64,000 nucleotides of DNA, taken from the NCBI RefSeq assembly GCF_031143425.1, contig NC_090445.1, positions 1,581,718,049-1,581,782,048 on the forward strand, given 5' to 3'. The notes under the pieces are model-generated. The model did not search any database and was not told where the DNA came from. It was given only the letters and a program-made list of their open reading frames with translations. Origin of the DNA: Pleurodeles waltl (Eukaryota; Chordata; Amphibia; Caudata; Salamandridae). Position numbers and translations under genes: made by a program. Shown piece by piece: positions 55,535-64,000 of this stretch. Positions within the stretch are counted from its first letter, which is position 1. Every line of letters starts with the position of its first letter.

Positions 55535-56129
55535 TATGCTATCCAAGGGTGTATGGGTCCTCGGTCACTCTTCTGTGTGGAGTCCTGCCTACAGTTTGCA
55601 ACTGCATGTTAGGCAGAAGCCTGAAGCACCGGATGACGTCTTGTTCCATGTTCCGTGTGGAGTTGGAGGCCTCAAGATCAGCCAGCTATGCCAAATCACG
55701 AAGGACATGAAAGGTTGTGCAGGACTGCAGTTCCCGGATCTGATTATTATCCACATTGGTGGTAATTATATGGTAAACTTGAGGCGTAGGGCGGTCAGGG
55801 AAGCCCTATTGTTTGAAATTGGGTGGCTGGGTATTACTTTCCCAGACACAATCATTGAATGGTCGCACATGTTACTGTGGAATAATTAGGGTCCAGGCAT
55901 GCGGGCTAGGGCCTTGAACATGTCAGTTCAGCGTTTCAATGCCGAGATAGCCAAGCTGTGCCCAGGGCGAAGACAGTTTGTGAACATCCCTCGCAGGTTG
56001 ATCAGGGGTAACCAAATGTTTCATCAAGGTGGGGTTCACTTGTCGCATATTGGGACTGACTTGTTTATTGATGGCATCTGGGCATTTACTCAGCAACTGT
56101 TTTCTGTTGGAGGAACGAAGGTCCAGTAG
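55535..56129 (+). pseudogene. SGNH hydrolase frame of Ngaro copy 3, one stop
   Basis: In one frame: GVWVLGHSSVWSPAY (block I, Ser nucleophile present), CGVGGLKISQL (block II Gly), FPDLIIIHIGGNYMV (block III; the Asn is kept but GGND has become GGNY), TIIEWSHMLLW, a TAG stop at 55887-55889, then in the same frame RALNMSVQRFNAEIAKLCPG and QGGVHLSHIGTDLF (block V; His kept, Asp replaced by Gly). It is the least broken of the three copies. The fold is an esterase/lipase type; the substrate in these elements is not known to me. Confidence 0.85.
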
Positions 56130-56639
56130 GCCCGGGTCCCCTGGGTGGCGCATAAGTGAACTCAAAGATCATCCTATGACAGTGTTGGGAGGGAGTCCTA
56201 CAACTGGTGCAACTAGTTCCCAAGGGCAGCACTGAGGAAGGGAAGGATAGCAATCTGAATCCTGAGGACTGACGTACACACCAGCTGGGGGGCAAGGGCG
56301 CACAGTTAGATAGAGAGGGCATGGGGCTCCAGCCCCTGGTCTCAGTTTAGGATCCCTTTGGTCAGTCTGGTGTTGGGGGGGGCCCCTTCGGGGTGCAGTC
56401 AAGGTTACCAGATGTTGCGACTGCCCTTCAAGGGATGCAGGTGGGAGGCACCTGCGTAGTCCTCCAGGGATGAATGAAGGCTGACTGGGCCTTGGTGCTG
56501 GAAGGCAGTTCAGAGTGGGATCTGATCATGATGGGCGCGGTTCATGTAAATTGCATCAAGTCAGTACAAATGACGATTTTATATTTCTTTGTTTAAAAGA
56601 TTTCTGCATTTTCTAATGTAACTTGGATGTTTTTAAGAA

Positions 56640-56830
56640 TTCAGATTGGTTGAATCTTATTTTTTTTATTGGATTTGTATTCTTAGTAATACAAATGTCA
56701 TGTTTAAATGTTGATGTTTGTAAATAAACATGGCCCTCTTCCCAAAGACATATCTCATTGCCTTGTCATTTTTTCATGGATTTGGGTTGGGGGTGGGGTT
56801 ATGGCCCGAGGATTAAAGGGCTCTGGGTCC
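56640..56830 (+). repeat. 3' terminal region of Ngaro copy 3
   Basis: Aligned in order with the reverse complement of 37740-37540. Contains GTAAATAAACATGG, an AATAAA signal. Confidence 0.65.
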
Positions 56831-59100
56831 TACGATGTATATGGAGTGCGAATGCTGTATATGACTGTTGTAGTCCAAAATCCTTTTTGATTCCCTGCAC
56901 ATGAGTGCTAAATATTATTATGGTAGATAGAGAGAGAGCAAGACACACTATGAATTGTAGGGCTCCTCCAAAGCATTCCTATGTTCCTTTGTACTGGACG
57001 GGACACTAGGGCGTGAGGGGCAGAGACAAAGAGTCCATTTGTAGTACAGGGATAATCATTTCCCCCTCCTTGGTCTATTTGTGTTCCTATTGTTACACAA
57101 AACAAGATGACAGGTATGTAAGTGGAAAGGCCGCTCTCTATATTGTGCCTTTTGTTTTTGGGTCTCTTATGTTAGGGACCTCACTTTCCTGCTGATATTA
57201 GAGGAAACAGACTGTGGCTTACCAGTATGGGAGACATTCAGAAAAGTCTGGAACTTACTGAAATCAGTCCCAGAGCGCAGTTTGTGGAATACGCAATCTC
57301 TGTCAACTGAGTATAAATGTGGAGCAAAAAGGGGTCCAGTCACTGGGCCATGAGGAACCGTGCAAGAAGGGCTAAAATTGATCCCCTGTTAACACCGGGG
57401 ACAAATCTGCACTTCCAGGTTATGTGGTGAGACCTACGTGTTGGATACCTTGCAATGGGCCTGTGAGTACCGGAGTCCTCTACCTGAATCTCTGCTTGTT
57501 TGGGTGCTGCAAAGCTCCTTCCTAGATTGACCCGAATCCTCTGGAAATAGCGGCTAGAAGATGGCAATGTTAACCCACAAAGGCAGAAGGTATTAGAAAG
57601 CACCTGTGAAGCTTGGCACACACATAAATTATTAACCATGATCTGTAATTCGGATCACCCAGAATGAGAGGCACCTGCAACGATTAGGTGGTATGAAAAC
57701 TCTGAAGACGCTTCAGTGGTGTCAACTCAGCAAAATCTTCATTATGTCTTGGGTGGGCTGCTCACTTTGTTTGAGTGGTCGGTACGGGCTCCTGCATTCA
57801 AGAAGGATGCACAGCTAAACCACCAGAGCTAGTGTAGCTATGTATGACAGTACCTCACCGTTCTGTCTCCCAACAGACATAGACTCACACTGCACCTTAC
57901 CACATTGCTGGGTGACAGCAAAGGAGTTTCCATTCCGGAATTACCACCGGCGCATCTGCTCATGAGCAGGTGTATGCAACAGCACACAAAGACAAGTGCG
58001 GTGCCCCAGCCTAACTAGAAGCATCACATAGGAGATGCCAGTGCACAAACAACTATGAAAATGTTCTGTGAGCAACTACAGTAGAATAACCAACACACAT
58101 TGCCACAATTCCTTCAGAGGAATCTAGAGGCCATGACATAATACCGCTTCGGTTTTGTGATGCTTTGTGCTTGAATGGGAGAGAAAGTGAAAGGAGACTT
58201 ACCCACAAGCCTGAGGGCCACTGACTGTACTAGTACCTTGAATAGTTGTGTTACCTTTAGTGACCTTGGAGTAATTGCTTACTAGAATCATTATCCCAGG
58301 GTTACCTGTATTCTGTATTTTAATCTCCTACTTTTCACATGTAGTCTTCAGATGAGCTCTATGATTAAACTACTTTTCCTTTTAGAGTTAAAAAACGGAA
58401 TGGCAATGATTAAATAGCTAATGCCATTTGTTTGACTGAGCTCTGAATCTCTGGCCCTTACCATCCTCCTGAGTAAGCCTTGGACTGCCCAACTTCGCTC
58501 CTGGAAGGTCAAAGGCTAAAGTGGTGTTCATAGTGCTCAGTTTTGAGTTCAACAGTAAGGTAAAGTCCCAGCATGCCAGTGGTAAAAGGCTCTACTTGTT
58601 ATAATTTGAGAGCAGTAAACCCTGATTACTTTGGAAATTCTGACAAAATACCCACATGAGCTAATACAATATATATATATATATTTTGTATTAGCTCATG
58701 TGGGTATATAAACACTGCACCTCTTCCCACGAACTCCAAAGGCCCTGAATTGTGGCATGTAACGTATATATTCATATATATTACTAACTGGCAGCCACCA
58801 GTAGGTAGTTATAATTAGGACCATGTTTCCATAGAAAAAGTGTTTTTTGACTTGCCTGTATCTTTGGCACCATTCGACGAATCTTCAAATATTTTCCACA
58901 AAAAAGTGGCCCAGTGATTCTTGTTGTGCACTGGAAGTTTCGGGGTGATCCGTCAAGAGGGGGCAGAGAAAAAGAGGGCGCAAAAAACATTGTGTTTCCC
59001 ATGTTAATTCCTATAGGACCTGTCAACACGTCTACAGCATGAACCACTGGAAGGAATTACACCAAGTTTGGCAGAAAGCTAGCTGCCAGTACGCAGATTA
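56831..59100. other. Stretch without a recognised gene
   Basis: No usable frame. A 60 bp palindrome lies at 58648-58707. The 270 bases before 59100 (CTTTGGCACCATTCGACGAA and GAAGTTTCGGGGTGATCCGT) look like a dispersed repeat I half-remember from urodele sequences but cannot name. Confidence 0.4.
58648..58707. repeat. 60 bp palindrome with 22 bp perfect arms
   Basis: Left arm 58648-58669 (ATACCCACATGAGCTAATAC...) is the exact reverse complement of 58686-58707. The 16-base centre is alternating AT ending in TTT. Such a sequence can form a cruciform. Confidence 0.95.
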
Positions 59101-59329
59101 TGCTTTTTTGTTATTAGAACTCGGAGACACCCAGAAAGCCCTCACCCCAACACCTGCTACACGCAGACCGACAAACTCATTTGTTGGAAGAAATTTATTT
59201 ATAATTTTTTACCAATTACTTCATAAAACACTGTTAGTAATAAATCATTTCAAAAGAATCTTCAAAACATATTTACAATTATTCATAATAACCCTTTCAA
59301 TAAGATTTATTCAATAACCATAAATCAAT
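59101..59329 (-). repeat. B2 terminal repeat of Ngaro copy 4
   Basis: Near-identical to 59591-59816: shared AGAAAGCCCTCACCCCAAC, ATTTGTTGGAAGAA, CCAATTACTTCATAAAACAC and CCATAAATCAAT. Confidence 0.85.
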
Positions 59330-59590
59330 GTGAACCTTCACGCCGCCGCGCCAGAAACAAGGCCAAGCCTTTTTTTTTGGGGGGGGCGCTTAAGTAGCCC
59401 CCAACTGGAGAGCGGCAGCTGGATCCAGAACAAATGTCACACTCACGTAACCTCACCTAACTTCCGCCCTCCCACGTCGCGAGGTGCGAGGGTGGAAGTC
59501 CCTGGCCAGCCTGATGCACAACTAGTGCAGAGGGTTCAGGCCACGGTGGCCCCGATTCCTAAGGGGCCGTGCTCCCCCCATATTGGGGGG
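59330..59590 (-). repeat. A2 segment between the B repeats of Ngaro copy 4
   Basis: About 260 GC-rich bases between the two B copies. By the Ngaro plan it should match A1 at the 5' end, outside the window. Confidence 0.65.
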
Positions 59591-59816
59591 TGCTTTTCCA
59601 TAGAACTCGGAGACCACCAGAAAGCCCTCACCCCAACACCTGCCACACACACACTGACAAATTCATTTGTTGGAAGAAGTTTATTTATACGTTTTTTACC
59701 AATTACTTCATAAAACACTGTTAGTAATAAATCACTTCAAAATAATCTTCAAAATGTATTTACAGTTATTCATAATAACCCTTTCAATAAGATTTATTCA
59801 ATAACCATAAATCAAT
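59591..59816 (-). repeat. B1 terminal repeat of Ngaro copy 4
   Basis: Direct repeat of 59101-59329, about 486 bases away. On the minus strand it carries TATAAATAAACTTCTTCC, including an AATAAA signal that also appears in the ends of copies 1 and 3 in similar context. Confidence 0.85.
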
Positions 59817-60142
59817 CTGACAGGATGCCTTCCTGTCCTGAACCTCCTTTGGACCACACAGGTGAACTGTACCTCACCTGTATCCCTAGGGGGGGCGGCT
59901 CCCCCAACTTCACCGTTCCTTGTCCTCACGCTTAGGGTTCCGCCCCCTCTCGAAACACCACTCTGCCAAGGGGTGTAATGGGGCGGCCAGGAGCGGGAGC
60001 CCCATGGCCACCCCAGTGATCTGGGCTCCCTACCCCCTAAGCTGGTGTGTACATCCCCAGGTTGGTTCAGGACTTCAGGATCCTACCTCTGGTGTTATCC
60101 CGGGGCACCAGCCTTGGGGACCCCTCTGTTGGTTATGGTTAC

Positions 60143-60779
60143 TTAGGACTTCTTCTCCCGCCAAGAGGGCGACCAGGGGCCCAAAAGTCCTTTGCCCTCC
60201 CCATCTGCAAACAAGCTGTGAGAGAAGAACCACATATCTGAAATGAATTGGTCCGTCCCCGCATCAGACAAATGCACCATATCTCTGTGGAACATATCAG
60301 GACCCTTTAAAAGTTTATGAGGATTGTTCCATAAGTGTCCGGGACCCGGGCATAGTCTTGCCATTTGAGTGTTGAGCCTCCGAACCGACACATTGATTGT
60401 CCTTTATTTAATGTTTGGACCCCACTTGCGGCGAGGCACCATATGCGACCATGCGATGGCCGCGTTCGGGAGTTCTTTAGATGCCTTGGTGATTTCAGCA
60501 AAAAACGTTTCCCTGAGTACCTTGCGTCCCATGCGCACCAAGTCATTGCCTCCAATATGTATAATAATGAGATCCGGGAACTGTAGTCCCTAGTATCTCC
60601 TTGCTAATTCGGCGAGTTGTTGCAGCTGTGTGATTCCTATTCCACCAACCCCACACCAGCAAAAGGCCACATCTTGGATCGCTGCCGGCTTAGGCTTACG
60701 GAGATGTTGCAACCTGTAGGCCGCCCGCAGAACGAAAGAATGTCCTAAGATCCAAACCACGTGGGGTGCCATTGAACTG
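60143..60779 (-). pseudogene. SGNH hydrolase frame of Ngaro copy 4, with splice-acceptor-like start
   Basis: On the minus strand TTTTCTTTCGTTGCAG ends at 60777. The frame then reads MAPHVVWILGHSFVLRAAYR (block I with Ser), FCWCGVGGIGITQLQQL (block II), a TAG stop at about 60592, and in the same frame FPDLIIIHIGGNDLV (block III GGND intact), SVRRLNTQMARLCPGPG after a second stop, and RDMVHLSDAGTDQF (block V Asp and His kept). All catalytic positions survive although two stops break the frame. Confidence 0.85.
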
Positions 60780-60883
60780 CAACGAAAGAAAATTGTATGA
60801 GAAACCAACATGTATTTTACAACTAAAGAGTGAGGGAGCACCCATCATTGCAATTCAGGTCTAATGTATCGTTTATAACAATT

Positions 60884-62685
60884 GGCACACTGGACTGCTC
60901 TGAGTGGCCAGTGCCAGCAGGTGATGTCAGAGACCCCCTCTGATAGGCTCTTACCTCTCTTGGTAGCCAATCCTCCTTTCTTGGTAGCCAAACCTCCTTT
61001 CCTGGCTATTTAGGGGCTCTCCTCTGGGGTATTCTTAAGACAACGAATGCAAGAGCTCACCAGAGTTCCTCTGCACTTCCCTCTTCGACTTCTGTCAAGG
61101 ATTGACGGCTGACTGCAACAAACTAGCAAGACGACTACCAGCAACAATGTAGCGCCTAATCCTGCAGGCTTTCTCGACTGCTTCCTGGTGGTGCATGCTC
61201 TGAGGGCTGTCTGCCTTCACCCTGCACTGGAAATCCCGAAGAAATCTCATGTGGGTTGATGGAGTCTTCCCCCTGCTAACGCAGGCACTAAACTTCTGCA
61301 TCACCAGTTCTCTGGGTCCCCTCTCATCTTGACGAGCGAGGTCCCTGGAACACAGGTCCTATATCCAAGTGACCCCCACAGTCCAGTGATCCTTCAGTCC
61401 AAGTTTGGTGGAGGTAAGTCCTTGCCTCCCCACGCTAGACTGCAAACCTGTGTACTGAGTGATTTGCAGCTGCTCCGGCTTCTGTGCACTTCTCCAAGGA
61501 TTCCTTTGTGCACAGCCTAGCTTGGTTCCCCAACACTCCGTCCTGCAGGGCTCAATCCTCTGAGTTGGACTCCGACATCGTGGGACCCTCCTTTGTGACT
61601 CTGAGTGGACTCCGGTTCACAAATCTTCTAAGTGCCTGCTCTGGTACTTCTACGGGTGCTTCCTGCTTCTGTGGGGGCTCTCTGAGTTGCAGAGCGTCCC
61701 CTCTGTCTCCTCCTCCAAGGGGCGACATCCTGGGCCTTCCTGGTCCCCAGCAGCACCCAAAAACCTCTACTGCAACCCTTGCAGCTAGCAAGGCTTGTTT
61801 GCGGTATTTCTGCATGAAAACACTTCTGCAACCTCTAGCACGCCGTGGGACATCTTCTATCCAAAGGAGAAGTTCCTAGTCCTTTTTGTTGTTGCAGAAT
61901 CTTAAGCTTCTTCCACCCAGAGGCAGCCTTCTTGCACCTTCATCCAGGGTTTCCTGGGCTCCTGCCCCCTCTGGACACTATCGCGACTCTTGGACTTGGT
62001 CCCCTTGCCTTGCAGGTCCTCAGGTCCAGGAATCCATCTTCAGTGCTTTGGTGGTGTTTGTGGTTCTTGCAGAATCCCCCTATCACGACTATTGTGTCCT
62101 ATTGGGGTAGTAGGGGAACTTTACTCCTACTTTTCAGGGTCTTGGGTGGGGTATCTTGGACACCCTGACTGTTTTCTTACAGTCCCAGCGACCCTCTACA
62201 AGCTCCCATAGGTCTGGGGCCCATTCGTGATTCGCATTCCACTTCTGGAGTATATGGTTTGTGTTGCCTCTAGACCTATGTTCACCTATTGCATCCTATT
62301 GTAATCCTACACTGTTTGCATTACTTTTCTTACTATTACTTACCTGTTTTGGGTTTGTGTACATATAACTTGTGTATATTACTTACCTTCTAACTGAGGG
62401 TACTTACTGAGATACTTGTGGCATATTGTCATAAAAATAAAGTACCTTTTTTTTTTTTGTAACTCTGAGTATTGTGTTTTCTTCTGATATTGTGCTATAT
62501 GATATAAGTGGTATAGTAGGAGCTTTGCTTGTCTCCTAGTTCAGCCTAAGCTGCTTTGCCATAGCTACCTTCTATCAGCCTAAGCTGCTGGAAACACCTC
62601 TGTTCTACTAATAAGGGATAACTGGACCTGGCACAGGGTGTAAGTACCACAAGGTACCCACTATAAGCCAGGCCAGCCTCCTACA
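60884..62685 (+). mobile_element. 5'-truncated LTR, plus orientation, inserted in Ngaro copy 4
   Basis: Matches, inverted, 51235-49486 of the minus-strand LTR. It then continues further to AGCCAGGCCAGCCTCCTACA at 62666-62685, a proper CA end mirroring the TGTAGGA start of the other copy. The first about 1.15 kb of the LTR is missing. A polyadenylation signal ATAAAAATAAAGTACC and a T run lie near 62430-62458. It separates YR from SGNH in copy 4. Confidence 0.75.
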
Positions 62686-63464
62686 AGTACCCCTGAGGGT
62701 CAACACCCGTGGCCCTAGGAGTCACCTTTAATACTGCTAAAAGCTGGTAGCGTGACAGGCATTCACCATTTGCGTGTAGAAAAAGGGCAGATGACCACCG
62801 AGGATGGGTGGGCCAACAGGTAAGATCCCAAGCGACCCACCGGGCATACTGGATACCCAGGAGCAGCTCTAAGTGCAATGTGTGAACCCTTACCCATGTG
62901 ATCCGTTTTGGACTTTCTCAGTTGAATCGTCACCAACCCTGAACTGATACGTACATCTGCCCACTGAAGGCCGTCTGAGTGGTCACCCTTGGAAGACCCG
63001 GCTAATTCGCTAACGCGGAAAGCGCCATAGAAAGCTGCAGTGAATACTGAGGCGAATAACGTCGCCTCAAAAGGCCTGGAACACACTTTGGGAATTCTGT
63101 CCAAGAGCCTCCCGAGTAAGAGAGCAGTTATGGGGCACCTAGAGTCCGTCTTTGGGCCTTCTTATCGAGCCCAACCAGCCACTGCCCGCTTAATGACAAA
63201 GGTGTTTAAATGGAACTCCTGATTCTGTATTCTCACTCAGAAACTAATAGCAGACAGGTGAGCCTTAGCGCAAGAAACAGGTTTGCCCCTTTCTTTCAAA
63301 TGACGTAAAAAAACACAAATGGTCTGTGAAGAAAACAATTCTGAAATTTGTTGTGAGTTCAGGTAATGTCTGTATTGCTGGAATGACTTCTCATAAGACC
63401 CCTTAGTGCGGACTGCTAGGGATGCTGCTACTAAGGATGGGAGGTCGGAGAACCAATCTTCCAT
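62686..63464 (-). pseudogene. Tyrosine recombinase of Ngaro copy 4, cut by an LTR
   Basis: The frame starts at ATG 63464: SYEKSFQQYRHYL and VFLRHLKERGKP (core-binding domain), KAHLSAISF, two stops in the same frame, then LLLGRLLDRIPKVCSRPFEA, TAAFYGAFRVSELAGSSKGD (Arg I) and IQLRKSKTDHMGKG (Lys turn). A frame change follows, then FLHANGECLSR and TGVDPQGY up to the LTR junction at 62686. The H-x-x-R box and the tyrosine that should follow are not found on the other side of the LTR, so the catalytic end was lost. Confidence 0.85.
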
Positions 63465-64000
63465 AGATGTGCTGGGAACTCTGTCATCTTCTCCGCCACC
63501 TGGGGATGGAACCTCAGAAAATCCGGCATTAATGAGCGAGATACAGCATCAGCAGCTTTGTTATGAACCCCAGGTACATGTTTTGCACGAAAGGTAATGT
63601 TGAGTTTCAAGCAGATTAGAACCAAGTGTTTCAAGAGGTGGAGGACCAGTCTGCATGTTGCCTTTTGTCTATTAATCGCGTCTACCACCTCCATGTTGTC
63701 TGACCAAAAAACCACCGACCTATCCTTAAATGTCATGCCCCAAATGGTGATGGCGACGATAATGGGGGACAGTTCTAAAAATGCTACATTCTTTTTAATC
63801 CCCTTGTCAACCCAGTCAACTGGCCAGTTGGCTCTGCACCAGCAAGTGCCCAGAATGGTGCCAAAACCTACACTGCCAGCTGCATCAATGAATAGACCCA
63901 GGGTAGGACTAGGAACTGGAAGGTGAGGCCATATTACAGCCCCGTTAAAGTCTGGTAAAAAGGCATCCCATATTTTGAAAACCTCCCTACCTTCAAGCGA
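63431..64000 (-). CDS. RNase H and RT connection of Ngaro copy 4, open to the edge (partial)
   Basis: An uninterrupted frame of 189 codons from the window edge: REVFKIWDAFLPDFNGAVIW, TLGLFIDAAGSVGFGTILG (first RNase H strand, Asp present), VAFLELSPIIVAITIWG (Glu helix), VVFWSDNMEVVDAINRQ (second Asp) and AKHVPGVHNKAADAVSR (last catalytic Asp), ending at a stop at 63431. All RNase H acidic residues are present. Its end overlaps the YR start codon by about 34 bases in another frame. It belongs to a transposon whose other genes are broken, so it is open rather than demonstrably functional. Confidence 0.85.
   Translation of the reverse strand, partial: SLEGREVFKIWDAFLPDFNGAVIWPHLPVPSPTLGLFIDAAGSVGFGTILGTCWCRANWPVDWVDKGIKKNVAFLELSPIIVAITIWGMTFKDRSVVFWSDNMEVVDAINRQKATCRLVLHLLKHLVLICLKLNITFRAKHVPGVHNKAADAVSRSLMPDFLRFHPQVAEKMTEFPAHLWKIGSPTSHP

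Larger units (their letters stand above)
54960..56830 (+). mobile_element. Ngaro-type retrotransposon, copy 3 (internally deleted)
   Basis: A scrap of RT (about 54990-55215) is followed 320 bases later by the SGNH frame (55535-56129) and a 3' end aligning with copy 1 (56640-56830). RNase H and YR are missing between them. Same subfamily as copy 1, opposite orientation. Confidence 0.75.
59101..64000 (-). mobile_element. Ngaro-type retrotransposon, copy 4, running off the right edge
   Basis: Minus-strand order: RT connection/RNase H (64000-63431), YR (63464-62686), an inserted LTR (62685-60884), SGNH (60776-60143), and B1 (59816-59591), A2 (59590-59330), B2 (59329-59101). Two copies of B flank A2 at the 3' end, which is the split direct repeat layout A1-genes-B1-A2-B2 described for Ngaro. 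The RT palm, gag and A1 would lie beyond 64000. Confidence 0.85.

Noticed and set aside
55482..56129. Host esterase/lipase gene
   Set aside because: Three copies occur in the window, each tied to RT or YR remnants and shared 3' ends, so the SGNH frame belongs to a retrotransposon.

Overview
The window looks like intergenic or intronic DNA of a very large, repeat-swollen vertebrate genome, most likely a urodele amphibian (newt or salamander). This rests on the mix of repeats: Ngaro/DIRS-type tyrosine-recombinase retrotransposons, Gypsy LTRs, L1 and L2-group LINEs, a TTAA-flanked piggyBac-like element, a tRNA-derived SINE with an L2 tail, and MITEs of the kinds I associate with urodeles. The organism call is inference. 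I found no convincing host-gene exon, no bacterial feature, no CRISPR array and no ordinary tRNA or rRNA gene. Almost every coding sequence seen is a broken transposon gene.

Layout. 1-858: 3' part of an LTR. 3.0-6.24 kb: decayed L2-type LINE (minus strand) with endonuclease and reverse transcriptase (RT) remnants and a 77-79 bp minisatellite. 6.24-6.84 kb: 3' piece of a second L2. 6.85-13.3 kb: an LTR-like repeat split by a 5,656 bp TTAA-flanked element whose interior is built of hairpin-forming tandem repeats and which itself carries a 603 bp foldback of eleven hairpins. 13.3-19.9 kb: an L1-type LINE (minus strand) carrying a hAT MITE. 19.9-20.4 kb: an unsplit second copy of the LTR-like repeat, which supplies the empty site. 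20.7-21.3 and 35.8-36.3 kb: two oppositely oriented copies of one MITE. 23-26 kb: weak protein remnants, perhaps of a Harbinger accessory gene. 28.2-30.6 kb: gag and LTR of a Gypsy element (minus).

37.5-64 kb: four Ngaro-type elements. Copy 1 (minus, 37.5-40.8 kb) has RT, RNase H, tyrosine recombinase (YR) and SGNH hydrolase. Copy 2 (minus, 41.3-45.7 kb) has gag, RT and part of RNase H, with a SINE in gag. Copy 3 (plus, 55-56.8 kb) has an RT scrap and SGNH. Copy 4 (minus, 59.1 kb to the right edge) has RT/RNase H, YR and SGNH, ends in the B1-A2-B2 split-repeat layout of Ngaro, and has a Gypsy-like LTR inserted in its YR gene. Between them lie a degenerate L2 LINE, a 128-129 bp tandem repeat, a nearly complete 2.9 kb LTR, a 23 bp satellite and a 60 bp palindrome.

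The points most worth a second look are the eleven-hairpin foldback, the SGNH reading frame of the Ngaro elements (preceded in all three copies by a matching splice-acceptor-like tract), and the nesting that lets insertion boundaries be read to the base.
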